DNA from: Dicyema japonicum
Taxonomy: Eukaryota; Dicyemida; Rhombozoa; Dicyemidae
Assembly: GCA_011109175.1 (NCBI GenBank)
Contig: RDEW01000042.1
Location: forward strand, 254,504-318,503
Length of the DNA stretch: 64,000 nucleotides
Direction of reading: 5' to 3'
Part shown: piece by piece, positions 12,780 through 23,059 of the stretch
Numbering within the stretch: the first letter of the stretch is position 1
How the letters are laid out: the number at the start of each line of letters is the position of its first letter
Made by a program: the position numbers and the translations under genes
The notes under the pieces: generated by a model
The model's input: the letters and a program-made list of their open reading frames with translations, nothing else
Told to the model about the DNA's origin: nothing
The model's database searches: none

Positions 12780-13840
12780 ATTAACAATTAATTAATTAAG
12801 CGTATTTTGATCCAGATTGTTGGTAATCCCTCTTCTTCTCTTAAAAAGAGTGTGCCATAACCTCCCTGTTACTCCGCATCTCCACATCAGATTCAGTCAA
12901 ATATCTCCGTTTGAGTCCAGTGGGCTGTCTTCACGGCATGCCAGTTCCACAAGTTGGGAGGTAGCAGAGGCGTACTCTTCATCGTATACCTTCATCCCAT
13001 GCTTATGTTCAATGAGCATACTTTCGAGCGTTCTCTTCAGTACAACCGATTGGATGTAAGTCCTCGTTGATTCTTCAATAGATAATTTATCCATATGATT
13101 CTTGAAGCATCTTGAGACAACTCCATCCCATGTCAAAACCACTGGAATAATCTTCACTTGGCATTTTAGAGCAGCGAAAGTTCATTTGCTAGCAAGTCAT
13201 ATTTGTGAAGTTTCTCAACTTCAACTTGCTTTAGTCGGTCTTGTGAGGTAATCCCACTTCAATTAACGTTACTTCCTTCTTTATTTTGTCATACACGAAA
13301 ATATCAGGTTTATTGTATTGGACTTTTGTTTCTGTCAAAATCGACGAGTCAACTCTAATTTCGACATTTTGATTCGTCAATATTGACTGAACCGAATGTC
13401 CTTTCAATTTCCTGCTTCTTTTGATTCCATAAATTCGACAAAGATGAAGATGGATGCACTTTACCACTTCATTATGTCTTCGGAGATAATCACTATTTAG
13501 CATTTTTCCACACTGAGTGGCCAAATGATCAACAGTTTTCTTGCTTTTTTTACAATGGTTGCATAATGACCCTGTGTTGTGCAAAAAACAAATTCCTATC
13601 TTGCAAAAGACAAGTACAATGCTTCGCTCCGTGGGCCGTTATTTCCTTTGGATAACCATTCTGAGGAAGTATATAGGTCGACGTTTGTTTCATCAATACA
13701 TTTGAACATAATTGAGTGTAGTGTTCTGCAATAAATTTTATTTATGTATTTTTCTGAGTGTCCTTGAGGACTTAATATCCATGCTTTCCCTGTCGGCAAT
13801 TGCATATTTAGAGGCAAGAAATCCTGCGATTGTAGCAAGT
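12780..13840 (-). pseudogene. R4-like REL non-LTR retrotransposon, copy 1 (3' part)
   Basis: Minus-strand frames in order: an RT C-terminal stretch (SSEWLSKGNNGPRSEALYLS, 13740-13620); a CCHC zinc motif (CNHCKKSKKTVDHLATQC); a YLRRHNEVV helix; and a restriction-like endonuclease core, NKPDIFVYDK followed by TLIEVGLP, with a KPD...E active-site spacing. It then shows EVEKLHKYDLLANELS and VVLTWDGVVSRCF. This order matches R4/Dong-like and related site-specific non-LTR elements. Frame changes near 13590 and 13190 break it. The second copy at 46985-47690 shares all endonuclease motifs, which supports a real family. It starts directly where the ZYG11-like gene ends. Confidence 0.75.
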
Positions 13841-16265
13841 GCCAAAATATTAAATAAATAAAATATCGTTAATATATTAATGATTCGAAAGATAATTCTA
13901 AAATAATAGGAAAATACATTGTAAGATTGTCTAATGATTGTGACATATTCTCTTAGATCCTTGATATTAGAAAGTGTAGCCAGAGTCTCAATTTTGCTGA
14001 AGACATTTTTAAGCATCATCATTGGGATGAATTTTTGTGCTACTTAATCACAAATGGTACGTTCATAGGAAATCATTCCAGAAAATTCCCAAATGGCCCA
14101 GACCATAGCCTTTGATCCAATTCTTCATTTAAAAGATTTACGAGCGAATCAATGATCTTATGTAAAATTGATATTTTACCGATAATATCCATCATATACA
14201 TGTTCCATTTCATCATTCCAACGTGAAGCAATTGTATTGAGAATATTTTCAGACAAGCATTGATTTTTTGTAACATGACAATCGCAAATCTCAAGTCCTC
14301 AGTGGAGTCACTCATTATGTTCGATAAACAATTGCTGATGGCGACATAAATGTCAGGCCAATAATCGATATGTACATATTCCCTATCAAAATTACTCAAA
14401 ATATACAATAAATAATAAATCAGTCTACTATTAATAACCAGAGGTCGAATTTTCTCGAATTTAGTTAGATTTTCAATAACATTAACAACTGGATATAAAA
14501 TGTGATCAGTTAAATCTACATCATTTTCAGGGAATTGTATAAAAAAGTCAGAATAAGATCAATCCCTCCCAATTCAACAAACAAAGTCGCATTTCTTTTG
14601 TTTGCATCTAACACATAATGTAAAACAAAATCACCTAGAAGATACCACAAATTCTCCAAGACATATTACAATACGGAAAGCTACTTCTTGCTTGAACTTT
14701 TTAATATGATTCACAATAAACTAAATTTAAATTAAAAAATTACCTCGATTGTTCCGCAGAATCCAAAATATGACAACATATCTATACTTTTACTCTTCAT
14801 TGTGGGATACATAACATCATGATTATCCGAGTATTCCTCAAAATGTGTTGTGAACATCCCTGACGAATGTTTGAGTAAAAAATGAAAAAGACAAAAACTA
14901 AAATGTGCAAGCGAAATACAAAATTTGATAATTCCCAAGGTTTTATTTCAATCATAATTGTATATAAATTATTTCTGAACTGAAATAATGAAAAATCGTA
15001 TTTACCTCATTATGATAACAATAAGATTTTAAAATAACAAGGATAGCTTCATAAATAAGGCTAAGTTAACATGAACTCGAACCATCTATAAGATTCAGAT
15101 GTGATCATTCCACTGATTTTGGCTTTTAAACAATACCTATCAAGTCAACGTACGCGATTACATTATTTGTTGAATAACCTTATTATTTTGTGATGTTTTC
15201 AACAAACGGCAGATAAACTAAAAAATAATTTCAAATACCCTCAAAAATCGGTTATAAAGAGAAGGCCGAATTTCAGTAACGCAGTCATTAATATATAGTA
15301 AAGTAGAAAAAAGCAGCCCATCCTTATGCTCAAAGTGAAAAATTGAATTAACCAAATCAATTAGCAGTAAATTTGATTCAATCTGCAATTAATAATAATA
15401 TCACATTGTTATTATTTTTAAAAAATTGAGATATTCTATGGAAGCAAAATGTGTCAATATTTTTTTTCAACAATTCTCTAAAGTATACTTAGTAAAATAC
15501 GGGTTTAATAATTCATAATCAATCGAAAATCCAGACAAATCAAAGAATTCTAAATTTTTTGCTAATTTTAACAAACGGTCTACAATCACAGCTTAGTTTA
15601 TGCACATTTTTACTGTTTGTATACGAAAAGTATCTTAATCTAACAAAATAAAAACCTTAGAGATCTGGGACTGGTGAGACTTTTGGAAAATTCTTCGAAA
15701 TTGGATATCAGAACATTGTCAAAATTAATTCTTTCTAGTTCTTTTATCAGTTTGACAGTGCAACAATAAATTTCAGTTAGACTAGTTATTTCAAGAAGAG
15801 AATCTGAAAAAGTTCAAGTGACCTAATTTCGCAGAATCCACTTTTAAATAGCAAATGAAGTAAAACTGGGTCATCATATTCTAAAAGAATGAAAGAATTG
15901 ACATTATTTGGAAAATACTTCAGATAAGGTGAATTCTCGGAAGATGTAATTTTAGCTAATTTGATATTCGTTAAATTTGGTAGGTTTTGGCACAAATTTG
16001 CTAGATCTTTAATGTCAATTTGATTATTGGATAAATCAAGGCGGAAAATGTTGCAGTATACTTTAGTGAGTTTGCTTAATATTGAGGAATCATGAATCAT
16101 TGATAATATCTTCTTTGAACTATGTTCTTTCAAATATTCTATTTCATAATGTATTCTTTTGCAAAACATCATCTTTGATTTTGAGCTTAATTTACCATAT
16201 TTCTCCATATCAATGTTTTTTCGAATTTCATTAATACAAAATGCATACAATGAATGAATTTCCAT
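13740..16265 (-). CDS. ZYG11/ZER1-like LRR and armadillo protein (CUL2 receptor type)
   Basis: ATG at 16265. The first exon begins HSLYAFCINEIRKNI, resembling the BC/VHL-box start of ZYG11 and ZER1 proteins. A leucine-rich repeat follows (IFRLDLSNNQIDIKDLANL, LPNLTNIKL), with further LRR-like text downstream (KNLEFFDLSGFSIDYELL). The C-terminal half, joined through a 23-nt intron near 14720-14742 and others, reads as armadillo-like helices: LHYVLDANKRNATLFVELG, GGIDLILTFLYN, DLTDHILYPVVNVIENLTK, then FAIVMLQKINACL. This is the ZYG11 layout. Family members recruit substrates (for example Gly/N-degrons) to the CUL2 ubiquitin ligase. Splice sites are not all resolved and one apparent 1-nt shift occurs near 15800. 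The 3' end merges into an R4-like element at about 13740-13840, so the C-terminus may be truncated. Another LRR/ARM family remains possible. Confidence 0.55.
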
Positions 16266-16269
16266 TATG

Positions 16270-17029
16270 TTTAAAAATAATTGATTTTATATTCAAAATA
16301 ATAATTCAACAATTAAATTAAATTAATCGAAATAATTACATTAAATTTATTTTGGCATACTGTAAATTTGTTTTATAAATCCAAATCCCCAGAAGGGTAT
16401 ATTAAGCGACGCTGAAAATGGCCAAATTTTTTACGTTTGTGCAAGGAGTAGGAAAACCCTTTAAGGGAAAGAGTGGTTCATTCTTTTTGATCGGTTTGAT
16501 GTTAAAATAAAGTTAGTTAAATGCACTTCCGCTCTAAAATAACCATATTTAATCTTACGATTCCTTTTGTCCTGAGCTCATAACAATCCTTCTGCCAGAT
16601 TTTCTCTTTTAACTTACTTCTTCTATTCATGCATAAAGTCTTTTGTTTAGTATTCGAATCGATTCCTCTGTCATTGAAGTTGAATTAGAGACTATAAGTT
16701 TCTTCATACAGACCAAGAGTACGCTAAAACATAAACATTATAGATTGATGTGAACCACTCAATCAACAGCTAGAAATAAAGTAATTTTAATTTTAAATAA
16801 AGTAACTTGAAATAAATAAAAATTTCCAAAATACATTCAAAATTATAAATTTAATTTACTGAGTGACTATTCGTCTATAGGAAGCATCTCACAATGAACA
16901 TTAAATTCCACGTGGCACTAATGATGGGACTTATTTTAAATATTATTATTATTACTTTTTGAAAAATAAAAGAATATAAAGAAAACTATTTTCTTTATTT
17001 TATTTTAAATAATTAAATTAATATACATA
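16270..17029. other. No recognisable gene (upstream of ZYG11-like gene)
   Basis: Very AT-rich spacer. It should include the promoter of the minus-strand ZYG11-like gene, but no motif is defensible by eye. Confidence 0.35.
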
Positions 17030-17210
17030 TGTGCTGCGTGGTTAATTGGCTAAAGTTTTCCGCTTGCTTGTCTGTTTCTCCTCTCTCTTCCTAATAGAGT
17101 GGCGTCATGTGATCCACCTGTCTAGGTGACGCCCAGTGCCAGGCCGGCACGAAAAAGGATCATTTGCTCTTCCCACTCCACTGGAGTGGTTTCCACAACT
17201 GCATGTAATG
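17030..17210 (+). repeat. Interspersed repeat family A, 5' part
   Basis: Starts near GTGGTTAATTGGCTAAAGTT and includes GTGACGCCCAGTGCCAGGCC and GGATC. The corresponding text at 60385-60485 reads TGGCTAATTGG, TTTAAACTTTC and TGCCTAGCCGGCA. The TGG..AATTGG start is A-box-like, but there is no B box, so a tRNA origin is only a possibility. Confidence 0.4.
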
Positions 17211-17214
17211 GACG

Positions 17215-17345
17215 TCTTACCTTTCATGTTGATTCCGGATGGACTCTGTTTCTGTTGGAAGTGGAAACTGGATACACTTAATTAGTTGTTTACTTTAACT
17301 TCTTTCTCGGTGTATCCGGGGTTAATAAATAAATAAATATACATT
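17215..17345 (+). repeat. LINE 3' end
   Basis: Reads GGAAGTGGAAACTGGATACA, CTTAATTAGTTGTTTAC, TCGGTGTATCCGGGGTT, then TAATAAATAAATAAATA. It is the same terminus as the minus copy at 3180-3260. A weaker relative lies at 17630-17705 (GGGAACTGGGTATAC...). Confidence 0.55.
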
Positions 17346-17709
17346 GAACCGGGGCTAGAAGAAAGACAAAGTAAAGTCAATTGTCCTGAACATAATTCCT
17401 GAACATAAATTCAGATATTATTAACATATCTTAGATTTGATATCAAACATGTTGACCGGAATCAGGCTATTCACGTTGAATAAATTTTTGATTCTCAAAA
17501 ACGTTTCATAAATCTAGGGAAAGGGTTTTCTTAGAAAATTTATAACTTAGTAAGGGGATTGGGAAGAAAATTTCGGTGAAAGTTGAATCATATACAAGGG
17601 GAATGGTAAAAGATGTGACTTTCTCTGACAGTGGGAACTGGGTATACTTTAATTAGGCGTTAATTAACCCTTAATCTTTTTCCTGACGTTTCCAGGGCTA
17701 TTAAATGAT

Positions 17710-19680
17710 GTCTTTTCAAAGGTTCCTTTATTAAAGATTTCAATAATAACGATTTCGTGCTTGAAACAAGGTGTTCTTGTGACTATTCATTTTTTTGCTT
17801 TGGCTAAATATACTTTGAAATGAACTCCCGTCAAAAATTATAAAAGATCCTTTGATGTCGATTCTCTATGAGATTTAATACTAAAATTGGTAGACTACAG
17901 TTATAGTGAGTATTTTGGGGTGTTGGAATGAGCAGAGGGAGTATCCATTAATTTTAAGGAGTTCGAAGACTCTAAACTGTAATGTTCTGGTCAGGCCGTG
18001 TACATTGAAGGAGCCAAGAATAATTCCACATCTCTGTGAGACAATAGAGAATTTTATTCCATAGAGCTACGTCATCAGCTCAACCATGTATATAATCGAT
18101 GTAAAACTCATGGAAAAGTTCAGATAGTTTTCATACGATCCGTTTGAAAGATAGTTAAGTATTTTATTAAATAATTTTTAGGCTTCCGCGAAATCCTTAT
18201 GGACCAAATAAAGGAAGTAATCATTAACAGTTTCCTCCAAATATCTCCAAATTTCTCGTCAGAGTTGCATATTAAGTCTTTTATCGACCTCCATTGGTCA
18301 GACATTTGGTGTGTCCAGAGACAGGTAAATCACATTCACTTAGGAACCGAAGAAGGAACTGATCGGTAGAAAATCCTTCGGTCAAGTAGTTATAGACGTG
18401 GGAATCAAGCTCACAGCTAATATCAACTCGATTGAGAGCAAATTTGGAAACTGAAACTTCAATTCGAGATTATGATGTGCTCATCCCTTAAATAAAAGTA
18501 AGCAACGATGGGATACAAAGTATAAATTAAATCATTAACCCAAAGTTGCTCATAATCAGTGCTCTGGCAAAGATCCGGAAACGCGCTTTTCAGTGATTTC
18601 GCTCGCAGAAATTCGCCACTTCTACGTTGCGTCTAAAGGAGATGCATGATTTCTAACTATAGGAGGATGAGTCCTATTCTTAACAAAAGAATCTTGTTGC
18701 TCTCATAGTTCTGTATGGAAAGGATTGACACGAGCTAATTCAATCCTTTCGGACCAAGTTCTTTTTTTGGCTGATGAGAGATTTTCTTTAGTACTTTTGA
18801 ATGTCAGTGTTCCTGCTTTTAGTGGATTTGTCCTACGGATGTTCTTGGTTTCAGTGGATTTAAACAGTGGAAAAAATGGATTGTTAGAGTCAAATGATTG
18901 TTAAAGATATTATAAACACCATAATTGAAGAGATCATAAAAGATCTTCTTTCTCTTGTGTAGGTCGTTGATAAGGGGTAGAGTTAAGAGACCGCTTAGCT
19001 TTATTTAACTTTAAATAATGGAGAACCCTGAGGAACGCTATTTGCTTTTAGTCTCGATGAGGAACATCGATTCCCGGACTATTATTTTACTTAAGAAACA
19101 CTCCGTCTCCTATTACAACTAAAATCTCTTCTACGACTTCTCCCACTACAAATGAAGGTAAAATATTTTAATTCTATATTTAATCAATTTTTCTTTTTTA
19201 AAGATTCGAGCTTCACAAGTTTAACAAATGATTTTATTTCATAGCAAGCACTCAGGCGCGTAAGTTAGTTACTTCGTCAATATCTCGTCCATCCGAAGTA
19301 ACTATCTACTGCTTAGTTGGATTTTAGTTAACATACTAATTTAATTTAAATTAACAGATATCAACTTGGCACATTATTTCCACTATTAAAACTAGTGAAT
19401 GATATATCAATTAAATATACGAAATTAAGGAGATTTTAGAGTAATCACTGAGAAATTTTATTAACACTTTCGGAAATTGGTTGAAACAGTCAAATAAGTA
19501 CCTAATTGTAGTTGAAAACAGCAATGTCGAGAAGAAATAGAGCAATGAAAGACTAACATTTTGACAAGCTAGCATTTTGCGTCATTTGGTTCACATTTCT
19601 GGTAGAGTCTGATATAATCATAAATTAAATCCAAAAGGATCATGAATATGTGTCCTGTACCAAAGATACAATGCTGAATT
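17710..19680. other. No recognisable gene
   Basis: AT-rich, stop-dense sequence. The short minus ORF 18305-18120 (SDQWRSIKDLICNSDEKF...) has no family motif I can name. No repeat copy was matched elsewhere in the window. Confidence 0.3.
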
Positions 19681-19684
19681 CAAA

Positions 19685-20070
19685 AGCATATGAGTTGATA
19701 TTTTTGGTGTCTTTGACACTGTCGACAGAATACTACGGCTTTATGTTATTCAAAGTTTGCTTAAAGACTGCACAAGAATAATTCGTTTCTTACTTTCTGA
19801 GACTCAATTTAATTTTTTATGGCCAGGACATTTACTCATTTTGGAAATAAACTGTTTTTGAACGTCAACCAAGACATAATCAAGTTTATAACAATTACTA
19901 AAGAACATGAGTATGATGAAGAAGATTGGAAGAATTAAAAAGAAAATTGGGATCTATACTTGTAGAAAGTAAAAGTCATAGTGGAAGCAAAAAGAGAGAT
20001 AAGTGACTCAGTACTGAAGAAATGTATACACTATCCTGCCTCATTGTCAATGATTTTCACAGTCTCTGTC
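19685..20070 (+). pseudogene. Reverse transcriptase fragment
   Basis: The plus frame shows VDIFGVFDTVDRILRL, a decayed RT motif A (DxxGxFDxV), then IQSLLKDCTRIIRFLLSE. Downstream, KEHEYDEEDWK matches EPEYGEEGWRRKRKLIED on the minus strand at about 31180-31260, where a DMSSVFDTV motif also lies nearby. The two fragments therefore belong to one LINE family. Stops and frameshifts are frequent. Confidence 0.5.
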
Positions 20071-20879
20071 AAATAAAAAACCTGCTACAAGGAATCTTAT
20101 TTTAAAGTTATGTTCCGATACTTCGATCGGATCGCTTTCCAGGATCTCTCACAATAACTACAGGTACCGATGTTGTTCAAACTTAAATAGTCCTTTAAAT
20201 ATATCTTTGATTTTAGAATTTATCTCTCATGTCTTAATGGAAAAAAAATCTTTTTATTATTGACATATGTAAATAGGTAGACTGTGCATCACATAGTTCG
20301 GTTTATGAGTTGGCAGTCAATTTCTAGTAAGGCAAGCGGATTTACGTGCGTTTAACATTTCAGAACTACGCAAGGAGTATCTAGATCATTTGTAGTATTT
20401 CAATATGGGTTGACTGAGATCCATCTCTATTTTCCATAATTATCGCTTGGAAACATGAAACGTTTATTACACAAAGGAGCACTTGCTTTTCAGAAATCAG
20501 AGAGAATTCAGTCAGTAGTCTCAAACAGACCCAGAACATCGCTGTTTCGGAAGATTGATTAATACTGCCTTTAATCGGAAGATGGACAGGCAAAATTATA
20601 TCTTTTCGTCCCTTTAGTCTTTTATGAATTTAATCGACATTCATCAAAGACGGCAGACACTTGCTAAACTCATTCCTCTTGTTTTCCTTCCGTGCTGTAA
20701 ATAAATTTATTGCTCAACAAAGATAAATAAATGCTTAAGGAAACTCTTCACCTGTTACGCCTAAAATTAATATTATGAATTGTATGGAAATATTCCATGA
20801 AATAAAATCATTTCGCTTTACCAGTGAGAAGAATCTGACTAAATGCCTTTGGAATTATCCTTTCAAAACCTTTAGTATG

Positions 20880-21394
20880 GTGACCAAATATACCAATTTC
20901 CTTATAGTGATGTCTTCGGATTGATCAAGAATCGATCCAGGTTTTCGGTGCTGTGTGATTCTATCAGCTTGATCTCGACATATCCATCTTCGAAGCATTC
21001 ATTAATTTAGATCAATTAGCTTGCGGTCTGGTGCTATTTCCATCAGACGTCTTAGTGCATCTTTATTGCTAAATACAATCAACATCATCGTCGTAAACAA
21101 TTTCCATAATATTGTCACTGTAATACTTCCGGAGATCTCGTAGAAAATATTCAAAGTATACAGCGAACAATACTGTAGATTGTGAGTCTCCTGAGGTATG
21201 TTATCGTTGTTACGATTTCTTGCAACATAAATATTCCAATGCGGACTCACAACACTGCGTTTGATGGGATTATCTGTAATAGGTGACCGAGGCTTTATAA
21301 AAGAAGCTTCCAATACTTCAATAAGTATTCCTCGACGGACACTGTCGGAAGCTCTGGTGAGATTAATTCCAGAATAGTCATTGAAAATAAACAA
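20880..21394 (-). pseudogene. LINE reverse transcriptase fragment
   Basis: The minus strand carries a finger/palm remnant with NLTRASDSVRRGILIEVLEA, a decayed PQ-G box, and a catalytic-box remnant read in a shifted frame as YDDDVDCI. This is followed by KDALRRLMEIAPDR and, further down, VEIKLIESHSTENLDRFL. The order (motif C, helix, KTE-like region, LGS-type loop) is that of RTE/Jockey-like LINEs. Multiple frameshifts are present. Confidence 0.6.
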
Positions 21395-21569
21395 TTGAAT
21401 CTATGGAATATGTTTTTTTAATTGTTTATTTTGGTCTTTAAAACTGACGATGATTGAAAACGTTTGAATGTATACAGAACTATGCTTTCTGTCGCCGCTT
21501 ATATGTGTTCTTTGTTTAAAGGTTTTTCCTACAACAAAGATTATGTGTTTTTTTGGAGATTACAAGTTT

Positions 21570-21990
21570 CTAAATTATAGTCGACCTCTCTAATTTAGTG
21601 GATTTTCGAAGATGTAGGAACATATAAGTGGTAGATGAACATCTGACTGTGAATGTAATCGCTTCTTCTGGTTCTTCCATTTGTGTCGTATTTATGTTCT
21701 GTTACATAAAGTTTATTTACTTAGGTGACGCACTAAAGCGAGCCGTGACTACTGAAGGGTACCCTGATCATGTAGCTGTCAATGCCTGCACGTCTACAAT
21801 GTTGAATGCAGCCAATTTATTAATGGAAAATAACTATGATGCACAAAAACTTATTCAGTCTATCAAAGTACCAAAGGGGACCACGGAGGCTGGGTTAAAT
21901 GTATTGGATGAAAGGGAATTCAATGATTTAATTGATAAATGCGTAAATGCTATGAATACAAAGAATGATGAAATCTCTAAATTAACATAA
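21570..21990 (+). pseudogene. Pyrroline-5-carboxylate reductase, C-terminal fragment
   Basis: The ORF ends LIQSIKVPKGTTEAGLNVLD ... KLT-stop. This is the family's C-terminal dimerisation region, where P(G/K)GTT..GL..L is characteristic. Upstream, VDEHLTVNVIASSGSS corresponds to the (E)DL.D.VT.LSGSGPA block. Removing a 27-nt GT...AG candidate intron at 21685-21711 restores the expected spacing (ICFIYLGDALKRAV). Further upstream, IFEDVGTYK is in another frame, and no NAD(P)-binding Rossmann half is present within the preceding 500 bp. The enzyme makes proline from P5C. What is here is at best the last exons or a truncated copy. Confidence 0.6.
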
Positions 21991-22319
21991 TTTTTTTGTT
22001 TTTTGTTAACGCTTACTTACATCTTAGTTATTTTTATTAATAAATATTAATTACTATTTTTACAACATTTTAAAGACCAGAAATCAACATTACAAGAAAT
22101 GACCATAGTAGTAATTATTCACTGTATCAGTATTATTAGCTACACAAATTTATAATTCTACGTGGTGTGACTATAACACAAATTTTCAATCTCTCAATAA
22201 ACGAGAACAAGATTCCGTCAATGTGGAAGAATCAAAAGAAATGCGAGTTCCGCCATAAATAAAATTGTATGATTCCTTCATCCAAATTATAAGACAATTT
22301 TAATACTTGGAGTCATCAT

Positions 22320-22585
22320 GAATCCTCTTCTCTCATTCATTCATCAGGTGGACCTGGTAAACGCAAAGATCCAAGAGACAATTGTAATTCTCAAGGCCAT
22401 TACGCACTCCCCAAAATCTTCCCGCCCATCGTAGAGCTTCTATACAAACAGTTTGTTCTACCTGTATCGAGTATGTCTGTGTTGCATGGATTGCCCCTTT
22501 ATAGTGATAAAGGACAGAGCAAGCTGGAAGTTTTACAAAACCGATGTCCCATAATACTATTGAGATTGTCGTTACTAAGCCGAGA
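22320..22585 (+). pseudogene. LINE C-terminal fragment
   Basis: Nearly parallel to 28880-29060. Both contain CTTCCCGCCCATCGT, a LLYK.FVLP-type segment, and a block translating as LEVLQNRC. This is the post-RT region of a CR1/Jockey-like LINE. No ORF survives. Confidence 0.6.
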
Positions 22586-23059
22586 TTACCTGATAATGAT
22601 TTCCTTTTAATTATTGTTTATCTGGTGATTTTTGGCTCATTAATATAATATTAGATTTCTGGGAACAATTATATCTTTCCAAGTTTCACAAATTGTTTAA
22701 TTGCTGCTGACATTATTCACATGGTCTCGCAGTTAATAATGGCCTTCACTCCCATTAAGATTGATCTTTTTTAATATGCCGGTAAATCAAATCGATTTAT
22801 GCGGACGAATTGAATCTTTGTCTGAAATTAACAAACAAATTACATACTCACATTACAGACACCTACCAAATGACTCTCCCCAATGTCCTGTTTTCTGTCC
22901 AATTTTAATGGATGTATCGACAGTAATTGAGACTAGGAATATAAAGAATTTTTCACGTATGAAGTAACCTGGGTTTTCAACAAAAAAACGTATGTTGTCT
23001 ATTAGGATAACCACGACTCATATCCGTGTTAATTAATTTTTATTATTATTATTATAAGG

